DNA from: Halobellus inordinatus
Lineage (GTDB): Archaea; Halobacteriota; Halobacteria; Halobacteriales; Haloferacaceae
Assembly: GCF_024464655.1 (NCBI RefSeq)
Contig: NZ_JANHAV010000002.1
Coordinates: 452,617 to 516,616 of the forward strand
DNA: 64,000 nt
Direction: 5' to 3'
Shown here: positions 36,727 to 44,912 of the stretch, piece after piece
Position numbering within the stretch: the first letter of the stretch is position 1
Layout: the number at the start of each line of letters is the position of its first letter
The notes under the pieces: model-generated
The model's database searches: none
Told to the model about the DNA's origin: nothing
Seen by the model: only the letters and a program-made list of their open reading frames with translations
Position numbers and translations under genes: made by a program

Positions 36727-37050
36727 TTAGTCTTCCTCCATCAGATCGATACCGATGGCTCGTTTGATCTGGTCGCGGAGGCCGCCTGCGCCCGCGCCGC
36801 CGCCGAGGGTGACCAGCGTCGGTTCGATGCTGGTCTCGACGGCGTTGCGGACCGATCGGGAGAGGTACTCGAGGTCGTCGTCGTGCATCACCACGATGCC
36901 GACGTCTTCGTCTTCGAGTACGTCCGTCACGGCCTCGTCGAGCTGTTCGTCTTTCTCTTCGTCGGAAACCGTCTCGAACTTCCGGACGCCCGCGAGGCGG
37001 AACCCGGTCGTGAAGTCCGGACTTCCGACGACGGCGATCTCCTGGCTCAT
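36727..37050 (-). CDS. atpF: A-type ATP synthase subunit F
   Basis: 107-residue Rossmann-like central stalk subunit ([36 protein letters not shown]). Its length matches the family. The ATG overlaps the atpC stop by four bases, so translation is coupled to atpC. Confidence 0.93.
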   Translation of the reverse strand: MSQEIAVVGSPDFTTGFRLAGVRKFETVSDEEKDEQLDEAVTDVLEDEDVGIVVMHDDDLEYLSRSVRNAVETSIEPTLVTLGGGAGAGGLRDQIKRAIGIDLMEED

Positions 37051-38093
37051 AGGATCACCAATTCCTGTTCGATCTGCTCCTCGGAGAGCCCCGCCTCGCG
37101 TCCGCGTGCGATCGCCCGAATGTTGTCGACCTCGCGTTCCTTCGCGAGGATGTAGGAGGCGATCGGCGTGATCGAGAGCGGGAACACGTGCCCGAGTGCG
37201 TCCGTGTACTTCAACAGGACGGCGTCGAGCGCGCGCTCGAAGCCGATGAGACTGTCGATGGCTTCGAGTTCGTCGAGCGCCTCCGAGAGTTCGTCTCCGT
37301 ACTTCGACTCACGGATCGCCGACACGAGCTCGTCGCGGTTCTGCGCCAGCGTCGCGAGTTCGCTCGCCGAGAACAGCGAGCCGCCGTCGATGTAGTAGTC
37401 GGCGGGGTCGATGTCCGCGCCGCTCTGTGCGAGGCGCAGCGCGTTCCGGGCGTTCCGGAAGTCGATCTCGGCTTCGAGGAACTCGCGGTACTGCTGGGTC
37501 GCTTCGTCGACGACGAGCCCTTCGAGGAGGTGGTCGTAGTACGTTCGATCGACCGCGTTCTCGAGGGGCACGAGGACACCGGTGTCCTCGTAGTCCTCGT
37601 AGGCCTCCGCGAGCCCGGGACCGAAGATCGTTCCCGAGAGGCGGTCGACGACGTCCTCGATGCTCGGCGCATCGAGCAACTGATCGAGCAGTTGATCGTC
37701 GAACTCGCCAGCACGGATGAGATCGTCGGCAATCGCGTCCCGGTCGGCCTCCGAGTAGAGGCCGCGGATGACGGTCTTGACGTTCCACGCGTCGAACTTG
37801 CGTAGGTACCGCGCGATGAGGTCGTAGAGACGCCCGTCGGCCCACCGAAGCAGATCGTCGAACTGCTTCGCGAGGTTCCGGTTGAGCGCGTACTCGATGA
37901 GATCGACGCCCGAGTGTCGCGATCCGAGCGCGTTGATCTCGGACTCGTAGTCGGACTCCTCCATAAACCGGGCGATCTCGGCCGGCCCCATCCGAATCAG
38001 CTTGCGGTACTCTTCGTCCCCGTACAGCGCGCTTCGACGCGCCCTGACGCGGGCCGTCACGTACTCCGGGTTGGAACCGCCGGCGGTACTCAT
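37047..38093 (-). CDS. atpC: A-type ATP synthase subunit C
   Basis: 348-residue funnel-shaped subunit that links the rotor ring to the central stalk. It is mostly helical, with three similar helical repeats, and carries [25 protein letters not shown] near the start, as in V-ATPase d/C relatives. It overlaps atpE upstream by four bases and atpF downstream by four bases. Confidence 0.93.
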   Translation of the reverse strand: MSTAGGSNPEYVTARVRARRSALYGDEEYRKLIRMGPAEIARFMEESDYESEINALGSRHSGVDLIEYALNRNLAKQFDDLLRWADGRLYDLIARYLRKFDAWNVKTVIRGLYSEADRDAIADDLIRAGEFDDQLLDQLLDAPSIEDVVDRLSGTIFGPGLAEAYEDYEDTGVLVPLENAVDRTYYDHLLEGLVVDEATQQYREFLEAEIDFRNARNALRLAQSGADIDPADYYIDGGSLFSASELATLAQNRDELVSAIRESKYGDELSEALDELEAIDSLIGFERALDAVLLKYTDALGHVFPLSITPIASYILAKEREVDNIRAIARGREAGLSEEQIEQELVIL

Positions 38094-38671
38094 TGTTCGA
38101 ACAGGATCTCGCTCACGTTCTTGAGGTTATCCTCCCAGACGCCTGCAAGAACCGAGTCGAAGGTGTTGTTCACGCGAACGCGGGAGTCGGCTCCCTCGAC
38201 GACGACGCCGCCGAGACAGTCGTACTCGCCGGCGTACTCGAAGCCGTCGTACTCGTCGGCGAGCTCTTCGAGCAGTTCCGCGTCGTCGGCGCGGCCGTAG
38301 ACCGACACCGACTCGCCCTCAGCAAACTCCGTGGTCGCGTCCTCGAGGAGCGTCCGGGTAAGCGTTTCGCGCTTCTCACTGGGGAGCTCGACGAGTTCGT
38401 CCTTGACCCGCTGGCGTACGTCTTCGAGGACGTCGCGGCGGGCTTCGAGCCGCTCCTGTTTCGCTTCGAGCTTCGCGCTCGAGAGCGCCTGTTCGCGTTC
38501 CTGTTCGATCTGGCGCTCGACGTCGGCCTTTCGCGCCTCGAGGAGTTCGTCGGCGTCCGTCTCGGCCGTCTCGACGATGTCCTCGGCGCGGCGCTCACCC
38601 TGCTCGCGTATTTCCTCCGCACGCGCGCGGGCTTCGTCTCGGATGTCTTCGACGACGTTGTCCAAACTCAT
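38090..38671 (-). CDS. atpE: A-type ATP synthase subunit E
   Basis: 193-residue peripheral stalk subunit. The N-terminal 110 residues form a long charged helix rich in Arg, Glu and Ala; a compact C-terminal domain ends NVSEILFEQ. It pairs with AtpH to form the stator. The start ATG 38671 lies 22 bases after the atpK stop codon. Confidence 0.92.
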   Translation of the reverse strand: MSLDNVVEDIRDEARARAEEIREQGERRAEDIVETAETDADELLEARKADVERQIEQEREQALSSAKLEAKQERLEARRDVLEDVRQRVKDELVELPSEKRETLTRTLLEDATTEFAEGESVSVYGRADDAELLEELADEYDGFEYAGEYDCLGGVVVEGADSRVRVNNTFDSVLAGVWEDNLKNVSEILFEQ

Positions 38672-38693
38672 TGATGGAAAGAGGCGGGGGCGG

Positions 38694-38930
38694 TTAGACC
38701 AGGAATACGACGACGAGCGCGAGGATGACGAGTGTCTCCGGCAGGACGGTCAGGATGAGACCGTTGACGAAGAGATCGTTGTCTTCAGCGATGGCGCCCA
38801 TCGCTGCGGCGCCGATACCACGCTCGGCGTAACCCGCACCGAAGGCGGCGAGGCCGACCGCGATCGCGGCGGCGGCGGTTGGTTCGAGAGCCGGTGCAGC
38901 TGCCTGAGCTTCCTGTAGGAGTGCGTACAT
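38694..38930 (-). CDS. atpK: A-type ATP synthase rotor subunit K (c ring)
   Basis: 78-residue proteolipid with two membrane helices: AAAAIAVGLAAFGAGYAERGIG and LILTVLPETLVILALVVVFLV. The ion-binding glutamate is in LPET in the second helix, the proton type. ATG 38930 gives the usual short acidic start (MYALLQEAQ). A TATA-like CTTTATG at about 38992-38998 upstream and a strong hairpin beyond it indicate a separate promoter for this highly needed subunit. Confidence 0.94.
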   Translation of the reverse strand: MYALLQEAQAAAPALEPTAAAAIAVGLAAFGAGYAERGIGAAAMGAIAEDNDLFVNGLILTVLPETLVILALVVVFLV

Positions 38931-39204
38931 TGTCTTAAATTTTCGACCGGATAGTCGTCTCCGAACGTGCGTAATTGAACAGAGGCATCTCATAAAGCTT
39001 CCCAAACTAACTCGCCGTATCGGGGACAGAAGCGGCCGCACTCGGCCGTATTCGTCGATTCGAGGAATTGGCTGCGCCGCTAGTCGCGCCGCAGCGACCG
39101 GGTCGCATAGAGCGAGTCCCGCCTGCGGTGCGGTCGGATGCGTCTGCCGTCAGATGAGTGGTCGCCGACGCACGCTGCGTCGGCGAGGAGGTTCGTTGGT
39201 CTGC
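38931..39204. promoter_or_regulatory. 274-base gap between atpI and atpK with hairpin and internal promoter
   Basis: The gap contains a perfect nine-pair stem GCCGACGCA-CGC-TGCGTCGGC at 39164-39184, about 20 bases after the atpI stop. A TATA-like box (AGCTTTATG in reverse, about 38992-39000) comes before atpK. It reads as partial termination after atpI followed by reinitiation. No open frame of note is present. Confidence 0.55.
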
Positions 39205-41481
39205 TCAGTCTTCGGTCGTGAAGCGCCGTTCGTAGCCGAAAGGCTCGTACTCGCGGCCGCCGCCGTCGAAGAACTTGTTGAAGAACTCGACGTACTCGAG
39301 ACGCACCGCCTGCAGGCCCGCGCTCGTGACACCGAGCGCGAGGACGAGCAGGTGGCCGAGGACGAGCACCAGGAGGCCGATCAGGATCGTCGCGGCGTCG
39401 CCGTGGACGAGCCCGCCGAACATAATTTCGGTCACCTCGTAGCCGTGGTAGCTCAGGGTTTCACCCGGCCCGAGCGCCGCGACGGCGGCGGCGTCCGGCA
39501 TCCCGCCGAGGCCGAAGTGCCAGCCGCCGTGGCTGTCGACGTACACGCCGAAGAACAGCAGGTTGACCGTGAAGGCCATTCCTGCCTTCGCCAGCAGCAC
39601 CGCGGCGATACGCGTGTACGAGAGGACGTTCACGAGCACGTTCAGGAACTCGACGGCCTCGATCGGCTCGCCGACTGCGAGGAGGACGAGGCCGATGAGG
39701 AACACCACGAGCGGGATAGTAATCGGTCCAACGCCCGGGATGGTGAAGATCTCCATCGCCGGGAAGCCGCTGAACCCGAGCGGCAGCACGCCGTCGCTCG
39801 CGAACGTGGTGTAGAGGAACTCCGGAGCGACGCTACGGAGCGCGTCGCTGAAGACCCACACCCACAAGCCGTTCATCATCAGGAGCCACGAGCCGTTCTC
39901 GTAGATGGCGTGTTCGAGGTCGTGCAGTTCGAGGTCTTCGAGGAACCCGAAGATCCACGCGACGTTGAGGTGGAAGATCCCGATCAGCACGCTCACGACG
40001 AGCCAACCGCGGGCCCAGTCGATGCCCTCGGGCGAGAGTCCCTTCTCGATCGGCGGGTGTGCCATTCCGAGCGCACCCTCCCAGAAGTACGTCGAGATCA
40101 GGTGCAGGCCGAAGATCTCGCCGTAGAGGATCCCGAAAATCGCCGTGAACACACCGGCGGCGATCGTGACGCCGCCCATACTCCGGAAGGCCGGTCGGTC
40201 CGCGAAGGCGGTGTAGAGATAGTAGCCGATCCCAGTGTAAATGAGGCCGTAACCGAGGTCCCCGATCATGAAGCCGAAGAACGCCGGGAACGTGAGAAAG
40301 AGCACGATCGTCGGATCGAACTCGTAGTAGCTCGGCCGGTTGACCGCCTGAACCAGGATCTCGAACGGCTTGACGGCGCCGGGGTTGTCCTGCACCGTCG
40401 GCGGTTCGTCGTCGGCCATCACGACCGGGCTGCCGCCGTCGGCGCGTGCGTCGGCGTTCGAGCCGCCGTCGGCGGCCGCGGGCGACCCCGCACCGCCGCT
40501 GCCGCCGGCAGACACGTCTTCGCGCACGTGATCGGTTCCGTCCTTCGAGAACGTCGCGCGTTCGATCTCCTCGATCTCGGCGCGCTCGCCGACGACGTCT
40601 TTGATCGCGCCCTTGAACTCGGTGTAGCGCTCGCTCGGGATCCAGCCTTCGGCGATGAAGGCGTTCTCGGTCGTCGCGAAGGAGAGCGGCGCTTCGGTCT
40701 TTTGGACGTCGATCGAGAGTTTCTCCTCGGCAGCGAGCAGGAAGCCCGCCGCATCCATCTTCTCGGCTTCCAGTTCGTTCTCGACCGTCGAGAGCTTCGA
40801 TTCGAGCTGCTGTTTCTCGTGTTCGAGCTCCTTTTTGTACTCGCTCGGCGTCCCCTCCCAGTCCGGGATCTCATAGGAGGAGAAGTCCGCGCTGACGAGC
40901 GCGTCGACGAGCGCGGAGTCGTCGGCGTCGGGCGTCGGCCGCGCGAAGACCCCGAGGACGCCGTCACCGGTGAATATTTCGTGCGAGCGGAGGTCGTCGG
41001 CGTCGATGATCGCCCGCTCGATCGTGTCGCGGTCGCCGTCGCCGACGGCGACCTGTAGCGTGTCGTACCCCGACAACAGGTCGAGGTCGATGCCGAGATC
41101 CACGAACGGATCGATCGCGTCGAGTTGATCCTCCACGTCGCGGATCTCCTGTCGGAGTTCCTGCCGTCGGTCGTCGAGTTCGTTGACCCGCGTCCGGATC
41201 TCCTCGAGTTCCTCGTCGAGCGCCTCCTCGGTGACGATGCGCGTCGGTCCCGCGTCCTCTTCGTCGACGTCGAGGATGCTCTCCAGCGAGCGGACGGTGA
41301 CGAGGCGATCGGAGGACTCCTCGGCGCCTTCGACCGGATCGCCCGGCTCGAAGCCGTCCCAGGAGCCGTCGTACTCGGTGACGTGCAGGAGGTTCAGTCC
41401 GTGAGCGGTCTCGATGACCTCGTCCATCACGGCCTTTGATCCCGTCACCGAGACTTTGCTCATCTGCTCAGGTCTGAGCAT
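39205..41481 (-). CDS. atpI: A-type ATP synthase subunit I (a subunit)
   Basis: 758-residue membrane stator subunit forming the proton half-channels. The soluble N-terminal half (about 1-370) contains coiled coils. A Gly/Ala/Ser-rich linker with charged residues at about 305-350 is followed by the membrane half, which starts about KPFEILVQAVNRPSYYEFDPT and has about eight spans including SYTRIAAVLLAKAGMAF, where the essential Arg lies. ATG 41481 (MLRPEQMSK) overlaps atpH by 14 bases; ATG 41463 is the alternative. Confidence 0.93.
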   Translation of the reverse strand: MLRPEQMSKVSVTGSKAVMDEVIETAHGLNLLHVTEYDGSWDGFEPGDPVEGAEESSDRLVTVRSLESILDVDEEDAGPTRIVTEEALDEELEEIRTRVNELDDRRQELRQEIRDVEDQLDAIDPFVDLGIDLDLLSGYDTLQVAVGDGDRDTIERAIIDADDLRSHEIFTGDGVLGVFARPTPDADDSALVDALVSADFSSYEIPDWEGTPSEYKKELEHEKQQLESKLSTVENELEAEKMDAAGFLLAAEEKLSIDVQKTEAPLSFATTENAFIAEGWIPSERYTEFKGAIKDVVGERAEIEEIERATFSKDGTDHVREDVSAGGSGGAGSPAAADGGSNADARADGGSPVVMADDEPPTVQDNPGAVKPFEILVQAVNRPSYYEFDPTIVLFLTFPAFFGFMIGDLGYGLIYTGIGYYLYTAFADRPAFRSMGGVTIAAGVFTAIFGILYGEIFGLHLISTYFWEGALGMAHPPIEKGLSPEGIDWARGWLVVSVLIGIFHLNVAWIFGFLEDLELHDLEHAIYENGSWLLMMNGLWVWVFSDALRSVAPEFLYTTFASDGVLPLGFSGFPAMEIFTIPGVGPITIPLVVFLIGLVLLAVGEPIEAVEFLNVLVNVLSYTRIAAVLLAKAGMAFTVNLLFFGVYVDSHGGWHFGLGGMPDAAAVAALGPGETLSYHGYEVTEIMFGGLVHGDAATILIGLLVLVLGHLLVLALGVTSAGLQAVRLEYVEFFNKFFDGGGREYEPFGYERRFTTED

Positions 41482-41800
41482 TTACCGCCTCCTCGAACTG
41501 ACTGATCGCGTATTCGACCGCCTCGTCGGCGTTCTCCTCGGCCGACGCGACCAGTTTCTTGCGCGCTTCCTGGCCCTCCTCGAGGAGCTCTTGACGCTCC
41601 GTTTCGATCTCCTCGCGGGCCTCTGTGAGCCGTTTCTCTTCGTACTCGTCGGCCTCTTGTTCTGCCTCGTTGCGGATCTCTTCGGCTTCGCGCCGAGCCG
41701 CCTCGATTCGCTCGTCGCGATCGTCCTCGGCCTCTGCAACGATGTCGTCAGCCTCGGATTCAGCCGTTTTGATCCGTTCGAGAACCTCTGGTCTCGGCAT
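41468..41800 (-). CDS. atpH: A-type ATP synthase subunit H
   Basis: 110-residue peripheral stalk protein, nearly all charged helix (Glu/Arg/Ala heptads, for example AARREAEEIRNEAEQEADEY boundary region). It pairs with AtpE. It is the first gene of the ATP synthase cluster. CTTATACA at about 41831-41838 in reverse serves as the operon TATA box, about 35 bases before the ATG. It starts the operon as in other haloarchaea. Confidence 0.9.
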   Translation of the reverse strand: MPRPEVLERIKTAESEADDIVAEAEDDRDERIEAARREAEEIRNEAEQEADEYEEKRLTEAREEIETERQELLEEGQEARKKLVASAEENADEAVEYAISQFEEAVNAQT

Positions 41801-41828
41801 ACTCGTATCACCGAAACGTTGCGCAAGC

Positions 41829-41842
41829 GCTGTATAAGGTGT
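41829..41842 (-). promoter_or_regulatory. ATP synthase operon promoter
   Basis: ACCTTATACA read towards atpH is a good archaeal TATA box, placed so that transcription would begin about ten bases before the atpH ATG. A short GGTGAT motif lies between and could act as a ribosome-binding site. Confidence 0.6.
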
Positions 41843-41941
41843 TTGCGGAACACACCCGGGAAGCCTCGGCGTTGCGTCGTCCGTGACGCCCCGCGACTCG
41901 GATCCGCACCGTTATGATTCTCCCGTTCTAACCGCCGTCCA

Positions 41942-42565
41942 ATGGGAGTCCTCGAAGACAAGGCCAACGCGCGCCTGTTCTACAAGTACCTCTCGAAGGT
42001 GTACGACCGGATCAACCCCTTCATCTGGAACGAGGAGATGCGCGACGAGGCGCTGGAGTGGCTCGCCATCCAGCCCGACGACCGCGTCCTCGACGTCGGG
42101 TGCGGCACCGGATTCGCCACCGAGGGGCTGCTTCGCTACACCGACGACGTCCACGGGCTCGATCAGAGCCGCCACCAGATGGAGAAGGCGTTCGAGAAGT
42201 TCGGCACGCGCGACCGCGTGCGATTCTACCGCGGCGACGCCGAGCGGCTCCCGTTCGCAGACGACTCCTTCGACGTGATCTGGTCGTCGGGGTCGATCGA
42301 GTACTGGCCGAATCCCGTGGCCGCGCTCGAGGAGTTCCGGCGGGTCGTCAAACCCGGACACCGGGTCTTGGTCGTCGGACCGGACTACCCGAGCAACTCG
42401 CTCTTCCAGCACCTCGCGGACGCGATTATGCTGTTCTACGACGAGGAGGAAGCCCAGCGGATGTTCGAGGAAGCCGGCTTCGTCGACATCGAACACCACA
42501 TCCAGCAGGCGTATCCGGGGAGCCCACGGGCGATCACGACCATCGCACGCGCGCCAGAGAAATAA
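41942..42565 (+). CDS. SAM-dependent methyltransferase, VTE3/quinone-methylase-like
   Basis: 207 residues. The class I methyltransferase fold has motif I VLDVGCGTGFATEG, then LDQSRHQMEKA, GDAERLPFADDSFD, and SSGSIEYWPNP with VLVVGPDYP. The HGLDQSRHQMEKA and SIEYWPNP segments closely resemble plant VTE3 (the tocopherol/plastoquinone methyltransferase), whose archaeal ancestry is documented. A role in methylating menaquinone is therefore likely. It lies just beyond the ATP synthase promoter, divergent from it. Confidence 0.8.
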   Translation: MGVLEDKANARLFYKYLSKVYDRINPFIWNEEMRDEALEWLAIQPDDRVLDVGCGTGFATEGLLRYTDDVHGLDQSRHQMEKAFEKFGTRDRVRFYRGDAERLPFADDSFDVIWSSGSIEYWPNPVAALEEFRRVVKPGHRVLVVGPDYPSNSLFQHLADAIMLFYDEEEAQRMFEEAGFVDIEHHIQQAYPGSPRAITTIARAPEK

Positions 42566-42632
42566 ACCAGACCCCAAAAACCAGACTACAATCGAGATAC
42601 GCGGATCGAGCGACCGGAACGGGCCTCCGGCG

Positions 42633-43130
42633 TCAATCGACGGTCCCGCGGACGCGGCTCACCCGATTCTCACCGACGTAGACCGTGACCGACACGGTTC
42701 GCCCGGGCTCCAACTGCGGATCGTTCGTTCCGGCGATTCGAAATGACCCTGTCTCACCGACCGCCCAGACCCCGTCGCTCGCGACGTTGAACGGGCCAGT
42801 CGGCCCGCCTCCGAACCCAGACGCGGCGAAGAAGGGGACAGGCGGCTGGTGCGCCAGCGGCTCTCCGTTTATTTCGACGACGAGACGAACCCTCGCGAGT
42901 CGAAGCGGTGCGCCGGCCTCGTGGGTCAGTGCGACCGTGTCGCCGTCTACATAGAGCGACACTGCAACTGGGCCCGGACGCGCAGTATCGCGCGCATCGC
43001 TGCCGGCCGCCACGCCCCCCGTCGCCGTCGCGACGGCTTCGGCACCGGCCGCGACGACGCCGCCTAAGACGATACCGACGAGAAGCAGGACGACCACGCC
43101 GATCACCGGAGCCGAAGCACGGGTCCTCAC
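42633..43130 (-). CDS. Type IV pilin-like protein
   Basis: 165 residues. A short basic start and then SAPVIGVVVLLLVGIVLGG match the archaeal pilin signal with its conserved hydrophobic helix, which would be processed by the prepilin peptidase PibD. The rest is a beta-rich extracellular domain (VAVSLYVDGDTVALTHEAGAPL; LEPGRTVSVTVYVG). Haloarchaeal genomes carry many such orphan pilins; none of the pilus motor genes adjoin. Convergent with the methyltransferase gene. Confidence 0.8.
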   Translation of the reverse strand: MRTRASAPVIGVVVLLLVGIVLGGVVAAGAEAVATATGGVAAGSDARDTARPGPVAVSLYVDGDTVALTHEAGAPLRLARVRLVVEINGEPLAHQPPVPFFAASGFGGGPTGPFNVASDGVWAVGETGSFRIAGTNDPQLEPGRTVSVTVYVGENRVSRVRGTVD

Positions 43131-43238
43131 GGGGGGTGTGGCCGCCCGATCGGTGATGAACGTTCGGAGCCGGCCTCACCGCCGCCGGACGAGGTGACGT
43201 TGGGGTTCAGTCGGCTCGGCTTCCCGCTCGCTGGTCGC

Positions 43239-44627
43239 TCAGAAACCGGCTGTCGTCGCGGTTCCGCCACTCCCGGTGCTGTTGTTGACCGGTCCGTAGA
43301 CGCTGGGCGTCGCCGTCGGCTCGACCGAGAGCAGGACGACCGAACTCCCGTCGATGGCTGTCACCTGGTACGTCCCGCTCGGCGCGAGCGTCCACAGCGA
43401 TCCGTCTTCGCCCGTCCGTCCGACAACCGAACTCCGACCACCGGCCGGCCCGACCGTGATCTGGGCGTCGACGGGATCGCCGGTCGTCGTGCTGTTGAGT
43501 TGTAGCCGCACGGGGCCGCCGGGGTAGGTCCGGTGCGCCGTCAAGTTCAGCGCATCCTTGACGGCCGACGTCGAGGAGCCCGTCCGGACTTGGTCGAGCG
43601 GCCGGTACTGGTACTCCTCGAACACGCGCTGACTTCCGCTGTCGACGAAGGCGACGAGGCGGCCGCGCTGGTGCTCGATCGTGACACGCGTGCTGTCGCT
43701 GTCGGGGTTCCCGAGCGTATCGTCGCGGAGACGGAGCGCCGCGATCGTCGGGTACGCTTGCTCGGTCGCGTTGACCGCCTCCGCGAGCGAGAACGGGCCG
43801 CTGCTGTCGCCCTGCCGGAGCGCCCCGCGGTACGTCTCGCGGACGTACGTGCCGTCGCGGATGACGCTGAGCGTGACGCTGTCGGCTCCGGTCTGCACGT
43901 AGAACCGCGCGGAAGCGGCCTCGCCGCGGAGAACGGATCCCGCGTAGCCACGGACGGGACCGCTCAGCGTGTTCAACTCGAGCCCGATGTTCCCGAACCG
44001 CGCCGAGGAGATGCTGAATCCGGGCGTCGACCGGGCGAGGGATTCGAGTCGGTCCCGCCGCTGTTCGAGCTCACGCGCCTCGGCGTCGATCAGTGCGAGT
44101 TCGTAGAGGAACCGCCGCGGCGGGAGTTCGTCGCGGCCGTATGCAGCGACGGCTTGTTGCTGACGTGCGCGCAGAGCGACGATCTGCTGTTCGATCCCGC
44201 TGACCTCCTGCAACAGGTAGCGCTGGCGTGCCTCGGTCGTCTCCGCGGACTCGATCCGTTCGACCGCCGTTGCCGTTGCCAGGTGAGCGTCGGTCGTGGC
44301 CGACGAGAACGCGAGGCCGCTCCCGAGCTCGACGTACTCGGTTTCGAGCGTGCTCCGGGTCGACTCCGCGGACGGGATTCCGAGGACGTTGATCTGCGCC
44401 TCGCTGGCGTTCGCATCGACCACTTGTGCCGGTGTGCCGCCTCCGGGGCCCAACCGCTCAGTCGGTTGTGCGGCCGACGGCACTGGAGCCGACACCGACG
44501 ACGCAGACGGTGTCGACCCGTCGATCGACGGGGCAGACGCTCCGTCCGCGTCCGACAGCGCCGGCACTGCGCCGACGACTGCCGAGAGGACCAAGAGGAG
44601 GGCGAGCGAGAGGGAAACGGCACGCAT
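43239..44627 (-). CDS. Secreted haloarchaeal protein with coiled-coil and Ig-like regions (DUF7094-like)
   Basis: 462 residues. A signal peptide (LSLALLLVLSAVVGAVPA) is followed by a Ser/Pro-rich spacer, a helical region of about 130-210 with coiled-coil character (EQQIVALRARQQQAVAAYG; EARELEQRRDRLESL), and beta-rich domains to the end. The final residues are Gly/Thr-rich without a membrane anchor. I believe it belongs to a haloarchaea-specific family (DUF7094), of unknown role. ATG 44627. It is divergent from the membrane HTH gene, with a MITE in the shared promoter region. Confidence 0.7.
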   Translation of the reverse strand: MRAVSLSLALLLVLSAVVGAVPALSDADGASAPSIDGSTPSASSVSAPVPSAAQPTERLGPGGGTPAQVVDANASEAQINVLGIPSAESTRSTLETEYVELGSGLAFSSATTDAHLATATAVERIESAETTEARQRYLLQEVSGIEQQIVALRARQQQAVAAYGRDELPPRRFLYELALIDAEARELEQRRDRLESLARSTPGFSISSARFGNIGLELNTLSGPVRGYAGSVLRGEAASARFYVQTGADSVTLSVIRDGTYVRETYRGALRQGDSSGPFSLAEAVNATEQAYPTIAALRLRDDTLGNPDSDSTRVTIEHQRGRLVAFVDSGSQRVFEEYQYRPLDQVRTGSSTSAVKDALNLTAHRTYPGGPVRLQLNSTTTGDPVDAQITVGPAGGRSSVVGRTGEDGSLWTLAPSGTYQVTAIDGSSVVLLSVEPTATPSVYGPVNNSTGSGGTATTAGF

Positions 44628-44730
44628 ATCGCGAGATATGCCGTGACGTTACTAAAAACGACGCCTTTCGTCGCAGTTCACGCCGCTGCGGTTACGGGGC
44701 CACGACGGGGAAGGCCGCGAACGGGTCTGA

Positions 44731-44808
44731 TAGGGATTATCGTACGTCTCCATAGATTTCTCGCCGGACGGTACGGCGAGAATCTCCGAACAGTTACGAT
44801 AATCCCTA
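44731..44808. mobile_element. 78-bp palindromic MITE-like element, type 1 copy B
   Basis: Perfect ends TAGGGATTATCGTA and TACGATAATCCCTA with an inner stem TTCTCGCCG/CGGCGAGAA. It is in the opposite orientation to copy A at 22191-22268. Flanks TGA at 44728-44730 and 44809-44811. Here the left TGA is not a gene stop; the element lies between two divergent genes. Confidence 0.88.
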
Positions 44809-44912
44809 TGAGACGGACCGAGAGGTACGCTCCGGCGCCGAGACAGTGCGATCGGGGCGTGAGAGGCGGTTGATGGAAAGCGTTTTGAGCGTTCCACGTG
44901 CAGTTTCGTCAA

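Noticed and set aside
34898..36730. 610-codon plus-strand frame opposite atpA
   Set aside because: Shadow of the catalytic ATP synthase subunit, which has a complete P-loop on the minus strand.
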